Shown in pieces: positions 1 to 8,106 of a stretch of 41,630 bases of DNA (positions are counted from its first letter, which is position 1; each line of letters begins with the position of its first letter). This DNA is from an uncultured bacterium. Lineage in GTDB: Bacteria > Patescibacteriota > Minisyncoccia > Moranbacterales > GWC2-37-73. The stretch spans positions 1-41,630 of the forward strand of contig CAIOVI010000040.1 in assembly GCA_903861715.1 (NCBI GenBank). Direction: 5' to 3'. The translations under genes were made by a program, and so were the position numbers. The notes beneath the pieces are model-generated. The model was not told the DNA's origin. It saw only the letters and a list, made by a program, of their open reading frames with translations, and searched no databases.

Positions 1-54
1 AAGGGCCTCGTCCAGCCCAGTTTTTACTCTCAGCCTCTGCTGCGTAGTGTGTGA

Positions 55-642
55 TTACGCTGTGAATTTTTCCATCGCCTTGGCGACTTTTTTTTGAATT
101 TCAAGCTTTTTCTTTTCATCCAAAGAGCGGCAACCCCCAATCAACACGCTCTGCGTCTTGAGGCCGCAAAATTCAAGTGTGTCACTGGTTGTAACTTTGA
201 TTGATCGAGTGCCTCTCACAAGCTTTTGATAAAAAGCGGGACCGCCAGTTGTGGTGAAAACCAAAGCCCTTTTTCCTTTCAGCAGACCTTCTGGCAAGCC
301 ATTTTTCTGATATCGAAAAGCAAACCCCGCCGCAAGCACGCGGTCATAAAAACCTTTCAGCATTGCTGGCACATTGTTCCACCAAGTTGGATAAATGAAA
401 ATGAATTCCTGCTCCTGCAGGATTTTCTCCTGAAGGCTGCGGATTTTTTCATCACTGGAAAATTTTTCTCGACTCAACATATCCTGATTGGTGAGAATTG
501 GATCAAAATCAATTTGATAAAGATCCAAGATTTCATAAGGATGCACTTTCTCCTTGAGAAACTTTTCAACTTCACTCAAGACCTGTCCATTGTGTCCGCT
601 GCGACTAAAATGCGCATAAATAATCAACATAATGTTTTTCAA
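55..642 (-). CDS. NAD(P)H-dependent oxidoreductase / flavodoxin-like quinone reductase family
   Basis: 195 aa; flavodoxin-like fold motifs 'FIYPTWWNNVPAMLKGFYDRVLAAGFAFRY' and 'LVFTTTGGP'. Confidence 0.88.
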   Translation of the reverse strand: MKNIMLIIYAHFSRSGHNGQVLSEVEKFLKEKVHPYEILDLYQIDFDPILTNQDMLSREKFSSDEKIRSLQEKILQEQEFIFIYPTWWNNVPAMLKGFYDRVLAAGFAFRYQKNGLPEGLLKGKRALVFTTTGGPAFYQKLVRGTRSIKVTTSDTLEFCGLKTQSVLIGGCRSLDEKKKLEIQKKVAKAMEKFTA

Positions 643-706
643 AAATTATTAACTCGACTGCTATGGTGCTACAATTGCCATTGAAAAAAATTGCACCCCG
701 AAAAAC

Positions 707-883
707 CTAAGCTTTGATTTTTGCCAATTCTTCTTTGGGCACATTCTCTTTAATTCGTTTGATGATTTGCTCAACTCGAGTGGCAGAAATTTTGACCTGC
801 TTGGCAATATCCCTCGGATCCATACCTTCAATATGAAGTCGATAAATTTTCTTTCTTTGAGTTGTGAAATTGTAAGCGCGCAT
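707..883 (-). CDS. small helix-turn-helix protein (58 aa)
   Basis: Manual reverse-strand translation MRAYNFTTQRKKIYRLHIEGMDPRDIAKQVKISATRVEQIIKRIKENVPKEELAKIKA; HTH-like 'DPRDIAKQVKISATRVEQIIKRI'; below the ORF-track length cutoff. Confidence 0.65.
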   Translation of the reverse strand: MRAYNFTTQRKKIYRLHIEGMDPRDIAKQVKISATRVEQIIKRIKENVPKEELAKIKA

Positions 884-923
884 AGTTTATTTTTTATGAA
901 TTATTTATAACTAAAATATTGCG

Positions 924-1436
924 TTATATTTTCCGACTATCATAGGCCCAATGCAGCAGGGCTTGGCGTTGGCGACTGCGACAAGACAAATCACGTGGCC
1001 AGCAATTGTTTTTCACTGACATCAAGTGACGCTTGAAAGCTTTCCATCTTTTGATTTGCCGTCCGTCATCCGCATGTCTTCTGCCGAGATAATAGCGACA
1101 ATACCACTGGAACCAACCCCTTGGATCATCAGGGTGGATCCAACCTTTCCTTTGCCACTCCGCCAAAGGCTGCGAGGCCTGGACTCCGAAAAAATTCAAA
1201 TTCTTGTCATGCCCTTTTGGGCCTTGCGGAAACAGTTTGGCTTTTGCAAACCAATCAGCCGGAAACTCTCGCCGGCAATCACGCAAATATCTGCCACCAA
1301 AAACTCCCAGCACCAGCATTTGTTTGGGCGTGAGCTCAGGCTTGAACTCAGAATCAAAATTCTTCCCCATCGGCTCAGTCAGCTCATAGCAGTATCCTTT
1401 CTGCATTTTGTCATTGACCACAATTTTCTTGCCCAT
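924..1436 (-). CDS. conserved hypothetical protein, Trp/Arg-rich
   Basis: 170 aa with strongly patterned 'PLAEWQRKGWIHPDDPRGWFQWYCRYYLGRRHADDGRQIKRWKAFKRHL'; longer than the competing antisense ORFs. Confidence 0.75.
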   Translation of the reverse strand: MGKKIVVNDKMQKGYCYELTEPMGKNFDSEFKPELTPKQMLVLGVFGGRYLRDCRREFPADWFAKAKLFPQGPKGHDKNLNFFGVQASQPLAEWQRKGWIHPDDPRGWFQWYCRYYLGRRHADDGRQIKRWKAFKRHLMSVKNNCWPRDLSCRSRQRQALLHWAYDSRKI

Positions 1437-1535
1437 ATTGACTTTGCTAGTTTATAGTAAAAAATATAATCCTTAGAGCTTCATTTATTTGCAACTTTAT
1501 CAATATTGCATTTTTACTACACAATTAGAAAGGCT

Positions 1536-1768
1536 AATTGAAATTTATTGCGATAGCTAGAATTTTCAACTCTTTGGGTTCGTGCTTCTTTTTTGAGAGA
1601 ATTGAAAATAATTGCGATAGCTAGAATTTTCAACTCTTTGGGTTCGTGCTTCTTTTTTGAGAGAATTGAAAATAATTGCGATAGCTAGAATTTTCAACTC
1701 TTGGATTTTATAATTTCTTATTTCAGAAGAGTTGAAAGTTTTTGCGATAGCTAAAATTTTCAATTCTT
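1536..1768. repeat. CRISPR-like repeat cluster A: four 39-nt repeats (1536-1574, 1600-1638, 1664-1702, 1730-1768) with 25/25/27 nt spacers
   Basis: Direct alignment; invariant core TTGCGATAGCTA(G/A)AATTTTCAA(C/T)TCTT; spacers 1 and 2 identical (tgggttcgtgcttcttttttgagag). Confidence 0.97.
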
Positions 1769-2386
1769 GCTTTTCAGGTTGAAAAATGTGATCAGTTCTT
1801 TTTCCTTTTCAATTTCACTCGCAATTATAACTGTCATTTCTTCTTTGCTGAAACCAAAGAAATTTTTCAAAATTTCAACTTCCTCCTGGAAATGATAAGG
1901 ACAAACCCAAACACTTTTTTGCAATTGATACAGCCCGAGATCTTTCAACTTCCCTCGGAGCATTTCCCGTTTCGAACGATATCTTTCTTCAATATCAAAA
2001 ATCAAGATCCGCCATTTCTTGTCCCAATGTTTCGGCTTTTTTATTTTAAGATCATCAATTGAATATCTTTTCGCCAGAACTTTTCCTTCAGCGCTCAAAG
2101 AAACATGGAGCTGCTTGCCACGGTATTCCATTCTTAATAAGCCTTTTCTGCGAAGATAATAAAAAGAATTATAAAATTTATCCAGTTCCTCTTGCCTTCT
2201 TTTTCTTTTTTGTTCAAATTCAAAATCCTTGATCAAAGCTGGAATCAACTTTCTGGCAAAAATAGGAGACGTTGAAGCCACAGCAAAAGCACCGCCAATC
2301 AAAATGCCTTTCAAAATCTTTTTGGAAATATTTTTTGTATCAACACTCACAATTTTGTTTTCTTTTTTATGCCTCAATTCTATCAC
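1760..2386 (-). CDS. Cas2-like / PaaX-like protein: N-terminal winged-helix-like region plus C-terminal Cas2-type ferredoxin-like domain
   Basis: 208 aa; C-terminal 'KKWRILIFDIEERYRSKREMLRGKLKDLGLYQLQKSVWVCPYHFQEEVEILKNFFG' matches the Cas2/PaaX-C pattern; 'LDKFYNSFYYLRRKGLLRMEYRGKQLHVSLSAEGKVLA' looks like a winged helix; GTG start. Confidence 0.85.
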   Translation of the reverse strand: MIELRHKKENKIVSVDTKNISKKILKGILIGGAFAVASTSPIFARKLIPALIKDFEFEQKRKRRQEELDKFYNSFYYLRRKGLLRMEYRGKQLHVSLSAEGKVLAKRYSIDDLKIKKPKHWDKKWRILIFDIEERYRSKREMLRGKLKDLGLYQLQKSVWVCPYHFQEEVEILKNFFGFSKEEMTVIIASEIEKEKELITFFNLKSKN

Positions 2387-2555
2387 AATTGAAAATAATT
2401 GCGATAGCTAGAATTTTCAACTCTTGGATTTTATAATTTCTTATTTCACAAGAGTTGAAAGTTTTTGCGATAGCTAGAATTTTCAATTCTTTGGGTTTGT
2501 GTTTCTTTCTTGAGGGAGTTGAAAGTTTTTGCGATAGCTAAAATTTTCAATTCTT
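2387..2555. repeat. CRISPR-like repeat cluster B: three 39-nt repeats (2387-2425, 2453-2491, 2517-2555) with 27/25 nt spacers
   Basis: Same repeat as cluster A; first spacer differs from cluster A spacer 3 by one base; second is a diverged copy of cluster A spacer 1. Confidence 0.97.
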
Positions 2556-2596
2556 TTTTTTGGGGGGGGTTAATTGTGCCAGACTATTTCCAATCG

Positions 2597-3337
2597 CTAA
2601 TGATTATCTTTTTGTGTAATATTTTTGATATATTTGCATTTTGGATAGTTCGAGCAACCATAAAAATTGTGACCAGTATTAGATCCCTTCTTTGCAGTTC
2701 TCAAAACCAACTGAGCGCCACACCAAGGACATTTTTCTGAAATAGCCGATCCAAAAACCGGACGGCTTGAATCAGCAACTTTAATTCCAGACAATTTCAC
2801 AAGCTCCATCAACTTTTTTCCGTCAATTAATTCAATTGGTTTTCCTTCGGCAAATTTTTCAGCTTCCAACGTGAAAACATTAGTAGTGATGAAGAAAGCC
2901 TTGGCATCTGAAAGTTTATCAGTAACAGCTCCATAAAAATCCCGCATTGCACCAACCGAAACCTGCTGAGTGATGAATTTTTTGCATTGGATATAGTGCT
3001 TGATTGCATCCTTCTCCGCAATCACATCAATCCCGCCGTCATTAGGTCCCCCAACTCTCTCAGTGCTATAACCCAATTTTTCAAACAGATGAGCAATAAA
3101 ATCCTCAAATTCATTTGGGCTCAAACTCTTTATTTTTTCCAACGTATTTTTACTATTGAAAAATTTTCCCTTTCGATACTTCAAAAAAAGAATGAAGGTA
3201 GCAACCAAAGGAAGAACTATTGCAAAAGTCCCAATCACTGCTACATATATGTCCATAGTTTTTCTAAGCATCACAAAAAATACGATGAAAAACAACACAC
3301 CAAGAGCCGATTCGAAAGGAGATTCTTTTTTTGCCAT
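2597..3337 (-). CDS. membrane-anchored Mrr-type restriction endonuclease domain protein with C-terminal topoisomerase-type zinc ribbon
   Basis: Two N-terminal hydrophobic segments; 'NEFEDFIAHLFEKLGYSTERVGGPNDGGIDVIAEKDAIKHYIQCKKF' (Mrr_cat); 'CPWCGAQLVLRT...FYGCSNYPKCKYI' zinc ribbon. Confidence 0.9.
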   Translation of the reverse strand: MAKKESPFESALGVLFFIVFFVMLRKTMDIYVAVIGTFAIVLPLVATFILFLKYRKGKFFNSKNTLEKIKSLSPNEFEDFIAHLFEKLGYSTERVGGPNDGGIDVIAEKDAIKHYIQCKKFITQQVSVGAMRDFYGAVTDKLSDAKAFFITTNVFTLEAEKFAEGKPIELIDGKKLMELVKLSGIKVADSSRPVFGSAISEKCPWCGAQLVLRTAKKGSNTGHNFYGCSNYPKCKYIKNITQKDNH

Positions 3338-3464
3338 AATTTAATTCAAAATTATTAATTTCAATTTGAAATTTTTAGAACATTCTCATATTCTCAAGAA
3401 TGTGAGAATGTTGTTTGGTTATGGAGTTATTATTGGGTAACTATTGAGTAGCTATAAGATAAGT

Positions 3465-3629
3465 CTATTTCCAATCAGAAATTATGATTTTTTTTCTTTC
3501 AACCTTGAAAACCATTTTTTGTCTTTCTTTGATTCCCAACTCGGTGACGATTTCGGATGGTATAACAACAGCTAAACTTCTCTTCCCCACCCTTGTAACT
3601 TTTCTAACCAATTCTTCTGTTTTTTTCAT
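3465..3629 (-). CDS. SpoVT/AbrB (MazE-like) DNA-binding protein
   Basis: Manual translation MKKTEELVRKVTRVGKRSLAVVIPSEIVTELGIKERQKMVFKVERKKIIISDWK; 'RSLAVVIPSEIVTELGIKERQKM' is an AbrB swapped-hairpin signature. Confidence 0.82.
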   Translation of the reverse strand: MKKTEELVRKVTRVGKRSLAVVIPSEIVTELGIKERQKMVFKVERKKIIISDWK

Positions 3630-3658
3630 ATTATTTATTTTAGTTTTATTTTTATTTT

Positions 3659-3680
3659 GTTACGTAGCATGTTACGTAGC
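3659..3680 (-). promoter_or_regulatory. site 1 of the GTTACGTAGC-AT-GTTACGYAGC motif, upstream of the AbrB-like gene
   Basis: GTTACGTAGCATGTTACGTAGC; also found at 9616-9637 and 10583-10604. Confidence 0.65.
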
Positions 3681-3741
3681 AAAGTCACTTAATAATTTTC
3701 TCCAGAAAACCGTCCTCTGAAAAGTTTTACTTATTTTTTAG

Positions 3742-6540
3742 TTATAAATTAAACTTATCCCTTAATAGGTATACATCTCTTTTATTAAACTTCTCTTCCA
3801 GATTTCCTAATATCTTTTTCTCCGTTTCTGGTGTCCAGTAAATTTTTAATTTTTTCTTTGCCCTTGTAATAGCAGTATAAAAGATATTATGCGAAATTCT
3901 TTCCTCAGCTTCATTTGTGATAACGATCTTAACAGAATCATACTCCAAGCCTTGCGCCTTATGTATGGAAACGGCATAAGCAACCTGAAATGGCACAATA
4001 TCCGACGCAGAATCATCATCATCTTCATCTTTACTCCTAAGCTCATTGACACTGAACCGAATAACGGATTTAGTCTCTTCCGGACTATCTAATAACTCTA
4101 TGCCATTACAACCCAAGATATCTAGCCCAGAAATCGGTTTATCAATTTGAATATCAAATTGAATACTTTTTTCATGAGTTTGAATGCCTACTATCTTTCC
4201 TTTGAGGTTGTTATGAATTGCTGAGCCAAATCTATTGGATTCATTGAATAAAATAGGATCCTCAACTTTATACGTATGAACTCCCCATATTACTGATATA
4301 TTTTTATTGCCCTCTTGTAGGAATCTATTGATGTTGTTAATTCCATAAAAACCATCATAATTTAGACATAAAATTATTTCATCATTTTCAGAATGTTCAA
4401 AAATCGAGTCATCCAATCTAGTAGAATACTTATTTTGTATAAGATGCTCAACAATATTCTCTTCAAGATTTCGAACTTTATTCCATAACACCAGTAAATC
4501 ATTATTGTCTTTTGCGCGCCACGGAGTAGTTAATTCTATGACAGATGATTTAGATACAAAGCTTTTTGCAATGTAAAACCAATTTCCAAATCGAATTGAT
4601 TCTATTTGATATACATCCCCAACTAGAATTAGCACTCCAAAAGATGCCTTCCTGAGTATATCGCGCATATCCGTATTACTCACAACACTGCATTCATCAA
4701 TAATTAGGATATCAAATGCTGTATTTTGACTGTTCCCATACAAAAAACTTTTTATTGTTCTAAATTCAGTATTTTGAGCTTTCATTCTGCCTCTTAGATT
4801 ACTGACTGCTGAGTGCGTATTTGCTAAATAGAGTTTGGATCCTTGGTTGTGATATTTTGAGATATGCTCTATTAACCTTGTTTTGCCAGTTCCGGCAGCC
4901 CCATAGATTAACGACACTTTTGATGATATAAACATCTCTTTAAGTGCATTTTTTTTCTGTTCGCAATCAACATTTGAGTCTGGTGAAGATAACCATGCCT
5001 TAATTGAATTTGAATAATTTTTTATACCTGCTGTTGATAAATTCCTTAGCTTCTCAACAATTTCAAAGACAGCATTTTCATATCCAGTAATATAAATGTG
5101 GTTATTGTACATTTCTAGCTTGCGATCTCTCTGTGTTCCAGTGCCCTGATAAAGTAAACCGTTAAATTTGGACATGAGACCATCAACGTCTTCGAATTTA
5201 TTAAGATCTTCCAGCGGCGTATAAAGCCATCCCTTGGTTTCCGCGTTGCTTGTTATATGCCTAGCAAACAATTCATGTTCTCTGCCAGTAGCATCTATGC
5301 AATCTAGTAAATCAGAAATAACAGGGGTGTGCCTTACAGGAAAACTAGCAAATGGCATTTCATCAAATGGAATACACTCATACAAAAGATTTAAATTTGA
5401 TAATTTAAAATTATTTCCTCTATTATATTGCTCTTTTATAATCCTATTGTTGAGATTGTAAAGTAAATATCTAAGCATATTTCCTCCAGGAGAATTTCTT
5501 CGCAAAAATTCACGACTTTGATCCAATAAACTAAGTATTCTAACTATTGTAGCCCGCTGAGTGATTCTAAGTTTAAACTTATTGTAATAATTATCTGGAA
5601 AGTCCATTATTTCAACCAAATTCAAACCAGTCTCTGTCAAAAAAGACATTATTTCGTCGTATTCCTTATTTCTATTATATGTTTTAGCATCAAGATTAAA
5701 AATTTTTTCAAAGTTTTTAAATTCACAAGGGCGAATTGAAACTTTCCAACCATCAATAATTTTAATCGGCATCTTTTTATTTGACACTTCTATATAATCT
5801 TCACTCATTAAAAAACTCACTGCGTAGTTTTCAGTTATTTCTAATTTCGTAAAAGCAATAAGTCGATCAAATTTCCGGATTTTATCATCGGCAATTCTAA
5901 AGGTTACTTCATAGAAAACTTCCTGCTTAACAAAAAATGGCTTTACTTTCTGCACATAAAATCCGACGGCGTGCTCACTCTTTTTCCTTGTTGACTCGGG
6001 CTCTTTTATCTTTTTGGCTATTTTTTCATAATATTCATTAAGGGTTTGGTCCGTGTCTAATGGAAACTTGTCGATATTTTTTAAGACATCAAGATTATAT
6101 GCTGTCTTTAAGAATAATTTTATTTTAAGAAGATATTCATAGTATTTCAACATTAATCTTTCTGAGGCTTCTTCATCAGTTGCGTAGTGCGACTTCGAGT
6201 GTTGAAGATGTTTATGAAATTTACTTAGAAATCTTAACTCAGCCCTTGATGCAACATAGTTTTTTGCTTTATTCTTAAAAATCTCATAACTATATTCAGT
6301 TTCACCAATTGCTTTAACAGAAATAGCTTCAACAAAAGTTCTGAGTTTATCAAGAATAATTTGCGACAAAAGTCCTCTTTCTTTTGTTTCGAATTGATCG
6401 ATCAACTTACATATTGCTTCATCTAAAATATTTATTTGCTCATCTACTTTTCTCATAATTTTTTTGGATTTGGTGCAATTATTTTTCTCCGGAAGACAGT
6501 CATCTGGGAAGCTTCCATTATTCCTTCCAAGGTTTAGCAA
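3742..6540 (-). CDS. SF1 helicase (RecD/UvrD-like) with long uncharacterised N-terminal region
   Basis: Walker A 'LIYGAAGTGKTRLIEH', Walker B 'FDILIIDECSVV', 'LVGDVYQIES', C-terminal 'VAYAVSIHKAQGLEYDSVKIV...NIFYTAITRAKKKLKIYW'. Confidence 0.88.
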   Translation of the reverse strand: MLNLGRNNGSFPDDCLPEKNNCTKSKKIMRKVDEQINILDEAICKLIDQFETKERGLLSQIILDKLRTFVEAISVKAIGETEYSYEIFKNKAKNYVASRAELRFLSKFHKHLQHSKSHYATDEEASERLMLKYYEYLLKIKLFLKTAYNLDVLKNIDKFPLDTDQTLNEYYEKIAKKIKEPESTRKKSEHAVGFYVQKVKPFFVKQEVFYEVTFRIADDKIRKFDRLIAFTKLEITENYAVSFLMSEDYIEVSNKKMPIKIIDGWKVSIRPCEFKNFEKIFNLDAKTYNRNKEYDEIMSFLTETGLNLVEIMDFPDNYYNKFKLRITQRATIVRILSLLDQSREFLRRNSPGGNMLRYLLYNLNNRIIKEQYNRGNNFKLSNLNLLYECIPFDEMPFASFPVRHTPVISDLLDCIDATGREHELFARHITSNAETKGWLYTPLEDLNKFEDVDGLMSKFNGLLYQGTGTQRDRKLEMYNNHIYITGYENAVFEIVEKLRNLSTAGIKNYSNSIKAWLSSPDSNVDCEQKKNALKEMFISSKVSLIYGAAGTGKTRLIEHISKYHNQGSKLYLANTHSAVSNLRGRMKAQNTEFRTIKSFLYGNSQNTAFDILIIDECSVVSNTDMRDILRKASFGVLILVGDVYQIESIRFGNWFYIAKSFVSKSSVIELTTPWRAKDNNDLLVLWNKVRNLEENIVEHLIQNKYSTRLDDSIFEHSENDEIILCLNYDGFYGINNINRFLQEGNKNISVIWGVHTYKVEDPILFNESNRFGSAIHNNLKGKIVGIQTHEKSIQFDIQIDKPISGLDILGCNGIELLDSPEETKSVIRFSVNELRSKDEDDDDSASDIVPFQVAYAVSIHKAQGLEYDSVKIVITNEAEERISHNIFYTAITRAKKKLKIYWTPETEKKILGNLEEKFNKRDVYLLRDKFNL

Positions 6541-6575
6541 CAGTGACTTTGTTTTTTGCTAGTAAATTTCGATGA

Positions 6576-7328
6576 TTATTTCTGAAAGATGAAGATATGC
6601 TCGTGCATAATTAGGAGGAAGTTACTTTTTTGAGAACGTTCAACCCAGAAACCAGTGGCTTTGCAGTTGTGTTGTCTTTTAATAATATCTTCCTTGAGCA
6701 CAAAGCCTTGTTTTAAAAATCTTTCCATCACTTTGAAAGCCAGTGGTTGATACATTTTGTTTCTTCTGGTATCACCCATCAGGATTGCGCAAAATTTTCC
6801 TTTTTTCAGGACGCGATAAAGTTCGCTGGCGACTTTTTCAATTTCATCGCAAAATTTATCAAGGTCATGAATGCCGGACAAATCCTCATCAATTTTCCCT
6901 TCGCTATATTTCACGATGTCAGCATAGGGTGGATGTGTCAGCACAAAATCAATTTCTTCATTTTTAATAAAAGTCATGTTTCGGGCATCACATTTGATAA
7001 TTCTTTGTTTTGATTTGTTTTCAACTTCAAATTCTAAAGATTTTTTTGTTCGTTCCAAGGCCTCTTCATTCACATCCACGCAGGTTATGTGACGATTCAA
7101 GATTTTTGCCTCAATAGCGGTTGTGCCACCACCAATCATGCAATCAAGAATGTGATCATTTTCTTTTGAATATCGCAAGATTAAATTTCTCACCACTTCT
7201 GGCGCCCAGTTTCCTCGCCAATCAGATTTATGTGTCGCCCAATTTCCCCGCCTCGGAAAAGACCACACCGTCGTGCATTCCAGTTCAAATTCATCAGGAT
7301 GAAGTTTTATTTCTTTTTTGTTTGACAT
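6576..7328 (-). CDS. DNA methyltransferase (HPPY-motif, N4-cytosine/N6-adenine type)
   Basis: 'DHILDCMIGGGTTAIEAKILNRHITCVDVN' SAM-binding region and 'EIDFVLTHPPYADIVKYS' catalytic motif. Confidence 0.87.
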   Translation of the reverse strand: MSNKKEIKLHPDEFELECTTVWSFPRRGNWATHKSDWRGNWAPEVVRNLILRYSKENDHILDCMIGGGTTAIEAKILNRHITCVDVNEEALERTKKSLEFEVENKSKQRIIKCDARNMTFIKNEEIDFVLTHPPYADIVKYSEGKIDEDLSGIHDLDKFCDEIEKVASELYRVLKKGKFCAILMGDTRRNKMYQPLAFKVMERFLKQGFVLKEDIIKRQHNCKATGFWVERSQKSNFLLIMHEHIFIFQK

Positions 7329-7337
7329 CTTTAAAAC

Positions 7338-8096
7338 TTAAACTATTTTATATTTTTTTGACTTAACTAATAGTATGGAATTATAATCATTATTATCCGT
7401 GAATGTATATTGCCAAATTAAATATTCATTTTTTCTTTTTTCAAAAAATAATAAGAACACATCCTTTTTTGTGTGCTCCGACCATTGTCTAAAAGGATAA
7501 TATAATTGTCTTATGATGGTATTTCTCGTTTGAGAATTCTTTGCTTCTATAAGAACCACCTTATCCTTACCCTCATAACCAGCATCGACTTCTGTTTGCA
7601 CTCCCTCTGTTTCAATTATATTTTTACCAATTTTATAACTAAATTTAGGCGTATATTTTCTTCCTCTAATTGTAAGGACAAGGGAAGGATCTTCCATGAA
7701 TGTCCTAATAAGACTTGAAGCATAAGCAAAATCAAGATGTTGCATTTCAGAATTTCCAATTTTTGAAGTATCTAAATCAAAATCTAATTTGGTATTATAA
7801 ACTTCCGCTACCCCTTCTATCTCAGGAATATCAACATACCCATCATTTTTAACAAGCACGTAGTATTTATTTTTTACTGGCAATAAAAACAAGCCATGTT
7901 CTCTCATTATATTTGGGAGATTTTTCCTGCTGTCCATTTTGCACAAACAACGAACCTCCTTTTCACTTGTTTTGGCAAATTTCTGGACAGACTTCTTTAT
8001 CATTTCCGCAGATAAATAAAAGGGTTCTTTGGAAAAATCGTGCTCCAATATATTATAATCTTTAAATATTTTTTCCCAAGAATTATTATTTGCCAT
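7338..8096 (-). CDS. putative type II restriction endonuclease
   Basis: Between two methyltransferases with ~10 bp gaps; PD-(D/E)XK-like 'TEVDAGYEGKDKVVLIEAKNSQTRNTIIRQLYYPFRQW'. Confidence 0.8.
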   Translation of the reverse strand: MANNNSWEKIFKDYNILEHDFSKEPFYLSAEMIKKSVQKFAKTSEKEVRCLCKMDSRKNLPNIMREHGLFLLPVKNKYYVLVKNDGYVDIPEIEGVAEVYNTKLDFDLDTSKIGNSEMQHLDFAYASSLIRTFMEDPSLVLTIRGRKYTPKFSYKIGKNIIETEGVQTEVDAGYEGKDKVVLIEAKNSQTRNTIIRQLYYPFRQWSEHTKKDVFLLFFEKRKNEYLIWQYTFTDNNDYNSILLVKSKKYKIV

Positions 8097-8106
8097 ATTA
8101 ACGTTA

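Noticed and set aside
226-684. 152-aa + strand ORF opposite the flavodoxin-fold gene
   Set aside because: Antisense of a recognisable protein; no domain features.
1566-1763. ORF of 65 aa (MKILAIAKTFNSSEIRNY...)
   Set aside because: It is a translation of the repeat array itself (recurring ELKILAIAxIFNS), not a plausible protein.
1760-2386. Alternative genetic code (UGA recoding) in this genome
   Set aside because: TGA is used as a normal stop, e.g. in the Cas2-like gene; no in-frame UGA needed to read through conserved genes.
1536-2555. Canonical CRISPR array
   Set aside because: Repeat and spacer lengths fit, but spacers are only two recurring types, repeats diverge at several positions, the arrays bracket the gene on both sides, and no cas1 or effector is present; annotated as repeats instead.
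2510-2740. ORF of 76 aa on + strand
   Set aside because: Begins in repeats 6-7 and overlaps the Mrr-type gene antisense; repeat-derived.
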